Shown: in pieces, positions 40,840 to 52,460 of the stretch
Layout: every line of letters starts with the position of its first letter
Position numbering within the stretch: the stretch's first letter is position 1
Assembly (NCBI GenBank): GCA_003427395.1
Contig: BFEA01000076.1
Coordinates: 1,119,393-1,183,392, forward strand
Length of the DNA: 64,000 nucleotides
From: Chara braunii
Lineage: Eukaryota; Streptophyta; Charophyceae; Charales; Characeae
Direction: 5' to 3'
Notes under the pieces: model-generated
What the model saw: only the letters and a program-made list of their open reading frames with translations
What the model was told of the DNA's origin: nothing
Database searches by the model: none
Position numbers and translations under genes: made by a program

Positions 40840-42530
40840 AACAGTATAATAATAATATAATGATAAGACGAGATCAACTTGAAGTACTCTTTTCTCTACG
40901 CGCAGCTTTTGTTGCGCACTCAGATCGTCGCCATCCTCGTGTTCGCCATCGGTCGGCGGAAAATCGGAATCAGAAATTCACTTCTTTCACACAAGTAGGT
41001 ATTCGATGATTGTCCGTGCAATTCTATTTTATTTTTCTTTACCTCCTTCCTTCTCTCCATCTTGAAAACCGCAACGGTCTTGAGATATCATCATTAAACT
41101 GGTCGGCTCCAGGTAATTCGCCCGTGCAGTTTCGGTTCGGTTCGAGGATGGAAATAACAGTGAACTGATTGCCGACACGGAAGCCAACGAAACAGAGAAC
41201 AGGCACAGTAATCGCACGGACAACCAGCACAATACAGACTACCGGTAGGATCACCCTCCAATGCGTCCACCTCTTCCGTCTCCTCGATCTCATTTTCCTC
41301 CCGTCCTCTCCTTCCTCTTCCTCAATAACATCATCATCTTCGAAAATCTGTTAGTCTCTGACTATGCCATACTCTTCTCTTCTCCCTCCTGCTCCTCGAC
41401 GCCGCTGTTAAGAACTTCAAGCTCTTCCCTCCTCGTCTTCTCCCGCCTCCCCTTTTTCCTCCTGGGGAAAGCAAGCACCATGATCCACTATTCATTCATT
41501 TTGGTGGACTTGACCGGTATTAACTTAGGGCTGTGTTGTTCCGAGATGTCATTTCGCCTCCTGTCCCCAATTAATTGCGTAGTCTGCTGTTTTCAATTCA
41601 ATCCTAGGTGAGAATATCCACCACCCGGTAAGAGGCACCTCAGCGCATGATCGCGCGCTATAACTTGGGGTCGAGCAATTCAGAAAGATGCTTCGATCTC
41701 CATAACATGACCAGGTTCATCTCGTAAAACAGTAGTTCTCCTTGCATACGTGTGAACAGGAAGGAACACATGAGAAGATAACTCGAGAAAACATTTCGAC
41801 CTCTTCTCCATCACCCTCAAACACGGACATGGATTTGTCTTCCTGTTCTTCCCGGTCCTCGTCATGATCATTATCAACAGGAGCGTTAGAAACAAGAAAT
41901 GGACGAGAAAAAGAATAAGACAAAGACGAGGACAAGCAGGAGAAGAGAAGCAGCTCGAGATCGACAGGCTGACGTTTGCGATAGGGCTTTATATCCGATT
42001 GCGAGAGACAAGGTAGAACGAGGCGGAGGTGATGGAGTAGATGGGAGAGATGTCGTCGGACAAGAGAGGAGGACCCGCCAAATGACGAGGAGGCAGGTTG
42101 ATGTCTTCAAAAGAATCCAGTCGCTCCAACAGCTAAGCCCAGACGCTGTGAATGAGAGCCGTCTCTAGTGCCTCGGCCCTCAGCAGTGGGTTGAGCGATT
42201 GCCCCCCCCCCCCCCTCTCGTCCTTCCCCCTTGATTTCCTGTTCGACGTCATGTTTTGTGATTATCATCCTGCTCAGCGTTGCCCTCTCCCCACAGAGAA
42301 CGCGAGGCCATGACGTATGCATTCAGAGTAATTTTCAAGCCCGCATGCACCTACGCGCCCCCCCCCCCCTCAGCGAGTTCTATGCGGCGAGAGATGATGG
42401 GATACCAACGCCGGAGCAAATCCGTCGACTGACGAGAGGGCAACCTCACGTTAGCACCGACTTCGGCCATTGAGGCAAGTTTCTGCGGGCACGACTAAAG
42501 GCAGCGAATCAGACAAGTCCGCAAGAGCTG
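40840..42530. other. No recognisable gene; poly-C runs
   Basis: Open frames in this region are short, overlap on both strands and show no motif. Homopolymer C runs occur at 42202-42216 and 42358-42369. Confidence 0.35.
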
Positions 42531-42540
42531 CGGGATTCAC

Positions 42541-42648
42541 AACGGCAATGTTGTTCACCGCCTGCAAAGTACAAGTACAACCATCACCGCTCACAACGGC
42601 AATGTTGTTCACCGCCTGCAAAGTACAAGTACAACCATCACCGCTGCT
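42541..42648 (+). repeat. 54-bp perfect tandem duplication
   Basis: AACGGCAATGTTGTTCACCG at 42541 recurs at 42595. The two 54-bp units are identical as far as I can see, so this is either recent or an assembly duplication. Confidence 0.95.
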
Positions 42649-43009
42649 GTCGCCTTTTTCTTCACCTTCCTCCTGCTCGTTCTCGAATTACTTAGCAAGC
42701 TACACTTGGAAGACCAACCATCCATTTACCGCAGAATGCTGCAAACTCTGCTACGATCTTCTCGTCCTCCATACCTTATCCCCTCGCCTCCCCTCGATTG
42801 GCTAATGGGGCGAAAACCGTCCTTGTCTTCATCTCTTTGGTCGAATCCTGCTTCTCGGCGCTCGTCCTCCTGCTGGCGTCTTCACCCGAACAGAACGCCC
42901 GCCCTTTACGGCCGTATGTAGACTGAATGTTGCCCCACATACGGCTATACTGACCGGGCAGAACTTCTATTCCAGTGAAGCAGGTAGTATTTGTCTCCTT
43001 CACTGTGCG

Positions 43010-43215
43010 GCGGAGGGAGAAAGAGAGACAGGCGCAAAGAAAGTGTGTGTGAGAGAGACAGAGAGAGATTTCTGGAAAGGAGAGAGTGGATCAGGGGGTA
43101 GTCGAGGAGGACGAGAAGAACCTTAAACAGCATAGCGCTGAGATTACCGCGCACGGGTTCGACGAGGAGATAAAAGACGAGTAGTGGCAGACAGAGGCGC
43201 AGAGAAAGGGTGTGA

Positions 43216-43249
<34 letters not shown>

Positions 43250-43345
43250 TTTCCGGGAAGGAGAAAGAGTGGATCAGGGGGTAGTCGAGGAGGAGAAGTA
43301 CCTTAAGCAGCATAACGCTGAAATTACCACACGCGGGGTCGACGA
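43010..43345 (+). repeat. 183-bp tandem duplication with GA/GT tracts
   Basis: TCAGGGGGTAGTCGAGGAGG at 43091 recurs at 43274 (offset 183). Each copy also contains GAGAGAGATTT and a preceding GTGTGTG tract. Confidence 0.88.
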
Positions 43346-43819
43346 GGAGATCAAAGACAGGGTGTAGTGATCTGCAATTTACTCCGCTTCATTTTGGTCC
43401 CATTACGACATGATAGCGATGATGCCTATTCAAGGTTGAGGCTTCACGCGAAAAGCGGAGACCAAAAAGCGTAAAAGAAATTAGGATGACGCGAAAGGTG
43501 GAGTAAACGCGGGCTATCGATTCAAAACAACATGAAGCCGAAAGAAAGAAAGAAAGAACGAATTCCCTCGGCGCTTTCGACTAGCTTTAGGAGTCAGAAG
43601 AAGACGACACAAGGAAGCGTTAACGTTCGTTTGGACAAAGACACGCCAATCCTGTCACTGAGATGGCAGCGAAAGAGCCATCAGTCTCAAAAATGCTTAT
43701 CTGCACCTCTCGTCCTCCCCTTCTCGCTCCGCTCGTTCCCCTCTTCCTAACCCCGCCCTTCCTCCTCTTCGCCGTCGTCCCCTTCCTTCACCAGCCCCTC
43801 TTCCCCCTCCTCCTACCTT

Positions 43820-44280
43820 ATCACCACCGTCCTTGTGGGGAGGAGAAAGAGGGAAGGAGGTACGAGTGGGCGAGGTGGAAAAGAAAGGGGAGCTTCGCGC
43901 CTCGCGAGATGCCTCATTGATATGCGGCGCGACGACGAGACATGCAGAGGAGGAAGACGAAGAGAAGAGAGTGGAAGAGGACGACGAGGAATGAGACGGT
44001 GGAAACGGTGAACGAGGAGCAGGAGTAGGCGAAGGCAGGAGAGGAGGAGAAGAGGCGGAGAAGGAGGAAGGAAAGGAGACGAAGGGGGAGAATAGGACAA
44101 GAAGGGGGGCACAACAAGATGATGATGATGAGGAGGAGGAGGAGGAGGAGGCGAAAGAGGAGGACAAAGGGAAGCAGCAGGAAAAAGAGGAATGACGGAT
44201 GAAGAACTAGATGGGAGGAGAAGCAAGATGGGGAGAAAGAAATAGAGAAAGATCGAGAAAGAGAAAAACGAAGGGCAGTA
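43820..44280 (+). repeat. Strand-asymmetric purine-rich tract
   Basis: A run of roughly 450 bp is overwhelmingly G and A on the plus strand, with GAGGAGGAGGAGGAGG at 44131-44150. Minus-strand frames here are Ser/Pro/Leu-rich translations of the tract, not genes. Confidence 0.8.
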
Positions 44281-44726
44281 GCGGGACGGCCACATTTCGA
44301 TGTCTGAGTACTGCTCATAGAGAGACACTTCAATGCGTTCTCACCTCTGGATGGTCTTTTGTTTCTCATTGTCGAATTCGCGGGCGCTGATCGTCCTTCT
44401 CAGCGGTCTCAGCTTTCAAGTCACCTCAGGAACACATGCTTCCTCGCTTCCTTTCCTGGGCTCGTGCCCTCCTAGCCCTCCCTCTGCTGCTCTGCGTCCC
44501 AAATAGGCGCGGCATCTGATGGGTGATTGGCAACTTTCCCATCCGCGTGCTACCCGAGTGGCACAAAACAAGAAAAAAAAAGGAAATAATTCGCATAATT
44601 GGCCGTATCCCAACTTCTTTCCAGCCCGCCACCTTGCGGGCAACCTGTGCTTGGTATCGTTGTAGGTTCTTTTCCCCGTTCTTTTTACCAAAGTTTGGCC
44701 GTTGGCCAAAACCAACAGCGTTGCTG

Positions 44727-44865
44727 AGCCTCATGTGGCTGAGTGGTAGTATATGTCCATGAACTGCTGAAAAATGCGCCTGCGATACCAGAACTAACCC
44801 CAGCCACCCGTGGACGAATGGTGCACCTACGACTATTGACACACACACCCGAGTTTAAGTCCTGC
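44727..44865 (+). repeat. tRNA-derived SINE-like unit
   Basis: TGTGGCTGAGTGGTAGTATA at 44734 is a good A box with D-loop context. GAGTTTAAGTCCTGC at 44851 is a B box with one mismatch. The spacing is longer than in a tRNA, implying an insertion between the boxes. It shares CCATGAACTGCTGAAA with the fragment at 40700. Confidence 0.5.
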
Positions 44866-44921
44866 TCCGATATTCACCTTCACCTGCAAGCGCTTCGCTG
44901 CTCTGTGGCTAGTCTACATTT

Positions 44922-45834
44922 TTTAATTTTTATTTTTTCCAACCAAAGTTTATTAAACAGGTCAAAATGGTCAACCCGGAGTTATCCTGGCAGCATCAGC
45001 CAGTTGAGCTTACGAGCGCACGCTGAGGCCGAGTAAAAGTCTAGGAACAGAAATGACCAAACCAAGGCCGCTGTCCTGAAAACTCAGCCACCACCCAAGA
45101 AAGAATGTCACTGACCTGCAAAACCTAACAAACCAGAAAAACAAAGGAAGATAAGGACAGAAAGGCACAAGAATGAGGGAGGGGCAAAGAAACAGTGAAA
45201 AGAAAGAGAGGGGTGGCCGGGGGGGGGGGAGGCCCACACTGAACCTCCGGTCACACCATTACCCTAAACCGAGCACACTAGCCAACAAAATGCCACAGGC
45301 CTTGAAAACCAGAACAAACCAAAAAGATAATATCTACCTATTTATTACCTAATCTAGTCTATAGCCTACCAATAGTATTAACTTTCTACTACCTAATTAT
45401 AGCATTAAAAACGTGCTCATAATCGCCTAACTCGGCGGATTGGTCCCATTGGACCCACTCTAGAAGTAGCACTCCTTCCACGTTCCAAGTCTCAACCTGC
45501 CATCCTCCCGAGGATCATAAAACAGAGTGCCCAGGTTCCTATAGGAAACCGTCTACTTTTCCCAAAACCACCCATCCATCTTCAAACTTAGCCAGTTTTC
45601 CATCTATACCCCATGTTTCACCAAACCAACGAGTTGACTTCCCCTGGGCCATCCTTCTCCAGTCAGCCTGAATCAGCTGGCGTAGAGAGGTCCGAAACAT
45701 GCATCTGATTTCCCTGTTTGTTAACCTGTTGCGGAATATCCGCACATTCCTTTCTTCCCAGATCACTTCGCAGCCAACAGAGCGGGCCGCCTGTGCAATG
45801 TAGCCCCAGCCTTTCCTCAGATCCACGTGATCTG
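44922..45834 (-). mobile_element. 5'-truncated LINE with 11-bp target-site duplication
   Basis: The insertion is bounded by AGTCTACATTT at 44911-44921 and at 45835-45845. On the minus strand it ends in an A-rich tail (44922-44940). Its 5' part encodes the C-terminus of a plant-type LINE ORF2: RKGWGYIAQAARSVGCEVIW then EERNVRIFRNRLTNREIR, ending at the TAG near 45539. The W-EERN-RIF segment is typical of the region after RT in plant L1-like elements. About 600 bp of 3' untranslated sequence follow. Only the ORF2 tail was inserted, as in abortive target-primed reverse transcription. Confidence 0.85.
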
Positions 45835-45967
45835 AGTCTACATTTCTCGTTGGCACCGACCGGGTTTACAGGAGTGGCAAATGACTTCGGACCAGTAGTT
45901 GTTGGTTATGGATGGTCATTTTTCTGACCGTGAGCATTGTGGGGTCCGTTTGGAGCTGTGTAGCAGA

Positions 45968-46010
45968 CCAAACATGTTCGGAGCTTTTCCGAGAGTCCGA
46001 ACATGTTTGG
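45968..46010. repeat. Perfect 14-bp inverted repeat
   Basis: CCAAACATGTTCGG (45968-45981) and CCGAACATGTTTGG (45997-46010) are exact inverse complements around a 15-base spacer. The surrounding AT-rich sequence to 46190 contains further CGAAC/GTTCG motifs. It may be a MITE end or simply a hairpin. No target duplication was found. Confidence 0.7.
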
Positions 46011-46255
46011 GTGGTTTGGCCGAACATATTAAAAAAAAAAAGGCTAACATTGTTTGTATTATTATTTTACATAACAGATGTGTTTTCAGATATTTCGGAG
46101 AACTTTTTTTTTTTTTTATGTTCTCGTTCAGAGAGTTTCGACACTCGTTCGCGTTCAGTCCCGAACGTTGGTGCACAGGTTTGGAGAAAGGTGCTAGCAG
46201 GCCTGTTATATGCCTAGTAGCCAGCTTCTACTACAACCAGGACTTAAAATAAAAA

Positions 46256-46668
46256 AGGGAAAAAATGTTGAAATACCCCTAGAAGTTGGAAAATTTTGTT
46301 GAAATACCCCTAGAAGTTGGGTCATTTCGTTAGATACCCCTAAAACACAGTGGTACGCGGAAATGCCCTCAACTTTTGCATCTGCCCCTGTCCCGGTCAT
46401 TGGCAACTTCTCCATATGCCCTGGCCCCAGGCTGGACGGGCCGGCTTATTTTTTGTGCCATCTGCAGGGCGCAACAGCCAGAATACCAGGGAATATAGAT
46501 AAGTTGCCCAGGGCTGGGTAGGGGTATATGCAAAAGATGACACGTCCAATTGGCGAGTGGGGTATTTTGCAAAGTTTCACAATTGTCATAGGGGCATTTC
46601 GCCATACCCATGCCTTTTAGGGATATCTGATGAAATACCCAACTGTCAAGGACATTTGAACAATTTTC
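46256..46668. mobile_element. MITE with long terminal inverted repeats, Mutator-like
   Basis: The left end reads GGGAAAAAATGTTGAAATAC. The inverse complement of the right end reads GGGAAAATTGTTCAAATGTC. Similarity continues inward for about 90 bp (CAGTTGGGT, ATTTC, AGATA.CCCTAAAA and GAAATGCCC in order). The left terminal repeat has its first 37 bp duplicated in tandem. Flanks are A-rich on both sides, so a 9-bp target duplication cannot be verified. No transposase is present. Confidence 0.7.
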
Positions 46669-46739
46669 CCAAAAAAATAAAATAAAAAAAATGTAGCAAG
46701 GTGGTGGGAAGGGGTTGAGAGTGGGCCTGAAATAATAAG

Positions 46740-46820
46740 GTGTCGGTGGGACGCGACCTGTCCCTAGGTGCTCGAGAAGGCTAACCAGACATGCACTACC
46801 CGGGGCACGGTTCCACTAGC
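46740..46820 (-). repeat. Possible tRNA-derived repeat
   Basis: On the minus strand GGTAGTGCATGTCTGGTTAG and CAGGTCGCGTCCCACC resemble D-arm and T-arm sequences, but the B box has two mismatches. This is a weak call. Confidence 0.2.
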
Positions 46821-46898
46821 ACACCAGTCTGGTACATTGTTACTCGGAGGCGCGGGGAAAGCAGCCCTAAGGACCTATGTTCCTTTTTTCTTTTTTTG

Positions 46899-46906
<8 letters not shown>

Positions 46907-46969
<63 letters not shown>
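46907..46969 (+). repeat. (AG)n microsatellite
   Basis: About 31 AG units follow a short A run. Confidence 0.97.
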
Positions 46970-46973
<4 letters not shown>

Positions 46974-47394
46974 ATTGCATCCTTTGGGTTACAAACACAG
47001 ATGCGGAAACCCACTATACCTCAGCCTTACTGCTCCGAATTCCGAGTCTGGCCCAGTGAGCCAAAACAATGGGGCCTATAGGTAGCAGTGGGGAAAAAAA
47101 GATACATTGTTTAATCGCCACCATTTTAATTTTTTTTTAAAGATCATTGCTCAATATGTGTCCCTCAGTTTTATCATATTTTTTCAATAATTCTTTTGAT
47201 TACAAAAAATCGTCAAAGTTGTCGATCACTTGTGGCCAAGCCCATTGGTGACTGTCAGATTTTCAAGATCTAGTGGCCTAAAAACTTCCGTTGTTTCAAG
47301 ACTTTGGGTCCCTTTGTTGTTCCTCCCACCATGAGGCAGGACCAGTCCTACTCGTTTCGAAGGTACCGGTAGGGCAACCAAGTAGTTGTCAGTC

Positions 47395-47600
47395 CTCTGC
47401 AAAAATGCAAAGGACCGGTGTAGGGTCGTACCGTGTTAGACTTTCGACCGTGTGTCGATCCCATTGCGGGTCCCATTTGGCTTTGCTCTGCCCACACTCA
47501 TGCTCAGGGCGCATCGGCCATTTGCAAGAGAGCTTTGACATTGGGGATGTAGGTCCGCCCTCTCGCTGGATGGTAGACTCGCCAAAACTTTTCGTCAATC
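47395..47600 (+). repeat. Dispersed repeat, partner of 9075-9268
   Basis: AAAGGACCGGTGTAGGG followed by CGTACCGTGTTAGACTTT, GCGGGTCCCATTTGGC and a CACTCATG block parallels the minus strand of 9075-9268. Its copies differ at many positions. Its class is unknown. Confidence 0.6.
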
Positions 47601-48640
47601 GTGATTTCTTGATACTTTGAAGTGTTACCATGCAATAACTTTTTCCAATACTCAAGTAGTCTAGGGGGTTTATTGAAAGTCTTTCTTCTTTTATGTGTAG
47701 GTCAAGCATCATCCTTGGGCCATGCATCCATTTACTAAGTGGGAAAAGCCGTGAAGGCCTTGTCGAGGCGGCGGCCGTCCTTCGGCCCGGGTCCGTGGAC
47801 CATGTCTCGTGGCACCCCCCTACGCCTCCCTAGGACTTAGCCGACTTCCTTCTTTGGTCGTCCTATGTATAACTTTCGTTGCTGCATACATCATGCATGT
47901 CTTTCTTTTGTCCAGCCTTTGCATTTGTCCTATACACCCCTTAGTCTTTTTGGGGCCCTATCCCTCATACACGCCCAACTTTTTCATTTTTAATCTAGGT
48001 GGCCCCCTCGGCCGCCTTATGTTTTTGCAGTTTGCTATAGCCAACTTTGCTTTGCACAAACATGCTCAAGAACTTACTAAAGACCAAGGGTTAAGTCCAC
48101 AACCCGTTTGATCTCAGTCCCATTTTCTCTTTGTCGCCCGACATACCCGAGACTCAATCCCGCTCAATGATTCTTTAGGCTACTCGCCTGCACATTCAAC
48201 ACAATTTATGTAAAGCATCCCCCACATGGGGTCAACACATAATCCCTCCCACAAACTTAAGTTCATTTTTCCTTGACTCTTTGTGCTTTCTTTCTCCTTC
48301 CTTAGTCCAGGCCAAACACTTCCCTTAGTCATGCATTCGGGGTAACGGTTGAGTCAACCGACCTTGCTTTAAGTACCCACTTTCTCTAGTCTCTTTCCAG
48401 ACTTGCCCCCTTCCAATTTATCAAGTATTTTTTCCTTCCCTTCTTGGCGGCACAAGGAACCGGCAGCCCTCCCCTTGCCCACTTTCTCCGCCAAGTGAGG
48501 ACAGATTCCTTTCACCGTTCGTTCTCTTGCAATGTAACAAGTGAGTGAGAAGGGTTAGTTACACGTCAAGAAGAGAGAGAGGGGGGAAAAAACTTTAGAA
48601 TGTAGGAGGAGGACGATGACGGGAGGGAGGCGGTGGTGAA
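47601..48640. other. No recognisable gene
   Basis: C/T-rich plus strand with short frames and no motif. A GA-rich tract follows at 48560-48770. Confidence 0.35.
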
Positions 48641-48849
48641 GGAGGAAGAAGTGGAGGAAAGAAAGAGAAGGAGAAAAAGGATAGGGGAGGAGGGAGCGAG
48701 AGACAGAGAGAGTTAAAAAAAAAAAAAAAAAGAGAGAGAGAGAGAGAAAGAAAAAGAAAAAACAAAAAGTGAGGCTCCCTACTCCTAATCAAACTTATCT
48801 CTTTACTCGTCCTACCGTCCAACCTAAAGTTGCTCCATTGTGTTTCTTT

Positions 48850-49975
48850 GGTCATGGTCTTTGGTTGGTGAAAGGAGTGAAGTAGGAAGGGGGTGTGAGG
48901 CGGTTGGATATGGAAGATGGTTGAGGAAAATGAGGAAGGAGATGTGAGGTGGTTGACTATGGTGGATGGGTGAAGAAGATGGAGGAGGAAGAAGGTGTGA
49001 GGTGGTTGACTATGGTGGATGAGTGAAGAAGACGGAAGATGAAGATGGTGTGAGGTGGCTGACTATGGTGGATCGGTGAAGAAGATGGAGGAGGAAGATC
49101 ATGCGAGGTGGTTGGCTACGATCAATTAGTGAAAAAAATGGAGGAGGAAGATGGTGTGAGGTGGTTGGCTATGGTGGATGGGTGAAGAAGATGATGTGAG
49201 GTGGTCGGCTATGGTGGATGGGTGAAGGAGATGGAGGAGGAAGATGGTGCTAGGTGGTTGACTATGGTGGATGGGTGAAGAAGATGGAGGAGGAAGATGG
49301 TGCGAGGCCGTTGGCTATGGTGAATGGGTGAAGAAGATGGAGGAGGAAGATGGTGTGAGGTGGTTGGGTATGGTGGATGAGTGAAGAAGATGGAGGAGGA
49401 AGATGGTGTGAGATGGTTGGCTATGGTGGACAGGTGAAGAAAATGGAGGAGGAAGATGGTGTGAGGTGGTTAGCTATGGCGGATGGTTGAAGAAGATGGA
49501 GGAGGAAAATGGTGTGAGGTGGTTGGCTATGGTGGATGGGTGAAGAAGATGGTGTGAGGTGGTTGACTATGGTGGATGGGTGAAGAAGATGAACCAGGAA
49601 GATGGTGTGAGGTGGTTGGTGGGTGAAGAAGATGGAGGAGGAAGATGGTGTGAGATGGTTGACTATGGTGGACGGGTGAAGAAGATGGAGGAGGAAAATG
49701 GTGTGAGGTGGTTGACTATGGCGGATGGATGGAGAAGATAGAGGAGGAAGATGGTGTGAGGTGGTTGGTTATGGTGGATGGGTGAAGAAGATGGACGAGG
49801 AAGACGGTGTGAGGTGGTTGGCAATGATGGATGGGTGAAGAAGATGGAGGAGGAAGATGGTGTGCGGTGATTGGCTATGGTAGGTGGGTGAAGAAGATGG
49901 AGGAGGAAGATGGTGTAAGGTGGTTGGCTATGGTGGATGAGTGAAGAAGATGGAGGAAAGAGACGGTGTGAAAAG
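48850..49975 (+). repeat. 53-bp minisatellite, about 21 units
   Basis: Units of the type GTGAAGAAGATGGAGGAGGA, AGATGGTGTGAGGTGG, TTGGCTATGGTGGATGG repeat with a 53-bp period (for example at 49328, 49381 and 49434), with occasional shortened units. 53 is not a multiple of three, so the reading frame rotates every unit and three units would form a 53-codon super-repeat. The frame at 49559-49741 is part of the array. Confidence 0.95.
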
Positions 49976-51320
49976 TCCGATACTTCGTCCTATTCTAATC
50001 GTTCAACTCCGTCTCCCTAAGTTTTTCCTAGTTCGGGACTTCAAAAAGTTCAGACTTGCAGCAAATAGTCCTAAAACAGATATGCAAAAAAACACAGACT
50101 TGCAAAAAACACAAATTTCAGAAAACGCTGTCTTTGCAGATTTGCAGATTTGTAGATTTTGCAAATTTTGCAGATTTTTGTCGTTTTTGCCTGAGGAGGG
50201 AGAACCGAAAAACACAGGCTTATGTTTCCTAACCCAAATAGTGTCAGAATCAGTCCTAATATGGTGGACTCTCTGTATGTACCCTATGGAAGACCCCCAT
50301 AAAATCTGGAGTGATTTTGTTGCCGTTTGACCTTACCTGCCCGTTTCGAGCGCCGCCCGGGTCTCAAGGCGAACAGTTCAGTAAAGTCCATCAACAGAAA
50401 AAATTTCCAGAATTACTTGAAAACTTTCCTTCCAAGAATGGGGTATACTTTCTTATTTGGACTGCATGCTAAAGATGGAATGAAAGTCCGGATGAGTTAA
50501 TGAAATATTTTAATCAGACTGTCATTGTATATAAGGATTTTCAATCATAAATAGGTTAATCCAATTTAAATTAGAAGGTATTCGTTGTGATAGAATGAAA
50601 GTTTAATTAAGACATTTCATAAACTCATTCACCCTTTCATTCCATCTTCAACAAATAGATATAGTTGGAAGGGAAAACTTGTTTTTAAACGGGAAATTAT
50701 TAAATAAAACTGAAAATTTTAGAATTAGACGAACACTGGAATGAAAATTTTTTAAATATGAAGGATTTTTTTTTAATAAAATATTTTTTGAACTTTCGTT
50801 TCTTGTTGATTTTTTTCTGTTGATTTTTCATTTTTGGAGGAAATGGACTCAGATGACCTGTCGGTTCTGCAGGTTATCTGTCTATGCCTAGGATATGAGA
50901 TATGAAAAGTCTCAGCCCTCATATCCTTGGTTTGGCGGAACTGACCAAAGTGTCCCCCCCCCCCGGTCGCATTGGTCCTTTTTTTGGGACCGGTCCGTGC
51001 TCCGGAGGTCGGCCATCGACTTTTCAGCAACAACGGTAGCAGCAAGGGGTTTGGTCAGGCATCGGCATCAGCAACAACATTATTATAAACAACAACATTA
51101 GTAACAACAATCCTAGTAAAAAAAACGGTCATTTTTCCTACCTCCTATTTACCACGTTCGATTAGAAGACGGGGGGTCCGAGGCAAACAAACCCACAATT
51201 AGAGTACCGGGGCTGAGAGGGGTTCAATTACAACACAAGGGATTGTGAACAGATACAACACATACCCCCTACATGCTCATATGACAAGTAGGGGTTTGAC
51301 ATTACGCATGGGAGGGACTC
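49976..51320. other. No recognisable gene
   Basis: Contains a GCAGATTT-type short repeat at about 50135-50180, AT-rich sequence at 50440-50790 and a C run at 50955-50964. No coding domain was seen. Confidence 0.4.
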
Positions 51321-51329
51321 GCCAAGTCA

Positions 51330-52460
51330 TGCATGCGGGATCTTGCATAGCCAAGGAAAAATCGGACTAACATCAATTGCGAGAATGGACAACGCATGAG
51401 TGTTAATAGTGAAAAAACATGCATCTAACTAATCAAACAGCCAAGGATGAATCGGATTATCACCAAGTGAATGAAATGGACAAAGCAAAGTGTGACTAGC
51501 GAAAAAAAGATGCATATGACTACTTAAACAGCCAAAGATGAACCGGACTATCACCAAGCGCATGTAACGGACAAGGCAATAGTATGACTAGTGACAACAC
51601 ATGCATACGACTAATTGGACATCCAATGATGATTCTAACCATCACCAAGTGCATGAAATGGACAAAGCAGGAGCGTGACTAGTGACAACATGCATATGAC
51701 TAGTTGAACATCCAAGGATGAATCGGGTCATCACCAAGTGTATGAAATAGACAAAACACGAATATGATTAGTGAGAACACATGCATATGACTATTTGAAC
51801 AGCCAAGGATGAATCGGTTTATCACCAAGTGCATGAAATGGACAAAGCAAGAGTGTGACTAGTGAGATCACATGCATAAGGCTAGTGGAGCAACCAATGA
51901 TGAATCTGACTTATCACCAAGTGCATGTAACGGACAAAGCAAGAGTGTGACCAGTGACAACACCTGCACATGACTAGTTGAACATCCAAGGATGAATCAA
52001 ACCATCACCAAGTACATGAAATAAACAAAGCAAGACTGTGACGAGTGATAACCCATGCATATGACTAGCTGAACATCCAAGGATGAATCAGATCACCACC
52101 AAGTGCATGAAATGGACAAAGCAAGAATGTGATTAGTGAGAGCACATGCATATGACTATTTGAACAGCCAAGGATGAATCGGACCATCACCAAGTGCATG
52201 AAATGGACAAAGCAAGAGTGTGAGTAGTGACACCCCATGCATATAACCAGTTGGGCATCTAAGGATTAATCGAACCATCACCAAGTGCATGAATTGACGA
52301 GGGTTGGGTGTGACACAAACGTGTGACTACTTGAACAACCAAGGATGAATCGAACTATCACCAAGTGCAAGAATTGACAAAGCATGAGTGTGTCACAAAT
52401 ATGTGACTAGTTGATTACCTAAGGATGAACTGAACTATCACCAAGTGCAAAAATGAATAA
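51330..52460 (+). repeat. 91-92-bp satellite, about 12 units
   Basis: CCAAGGATGAATCGG and ATCACCAAGTGCATGAAATGG recur at 91-92-bp spacing (for example 51712, 51803, 51894, 51986, 52077, 52168). Each unit also contains ATGCATATGACTA. Units are diverged from one another. No frame is conserved through the array. Confidence 0.95.

Noticed and set aside
43697-44369. Three overlapping minus-strand frames of 151-171 aa
   Set aside because: All are Ser/Pro/Leu-rich translations of a purine/pyrimidine-asymmetric tract in competing frames. No domain or start context was seen.
49941-50330. 129-aa plus-strand frame after the 53-bp array
   Set aside because: It begins in the minisatellite and continues through GCAGATTT-type repeats. 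The Cys/Phe/Lys pattern comes from the repeat.
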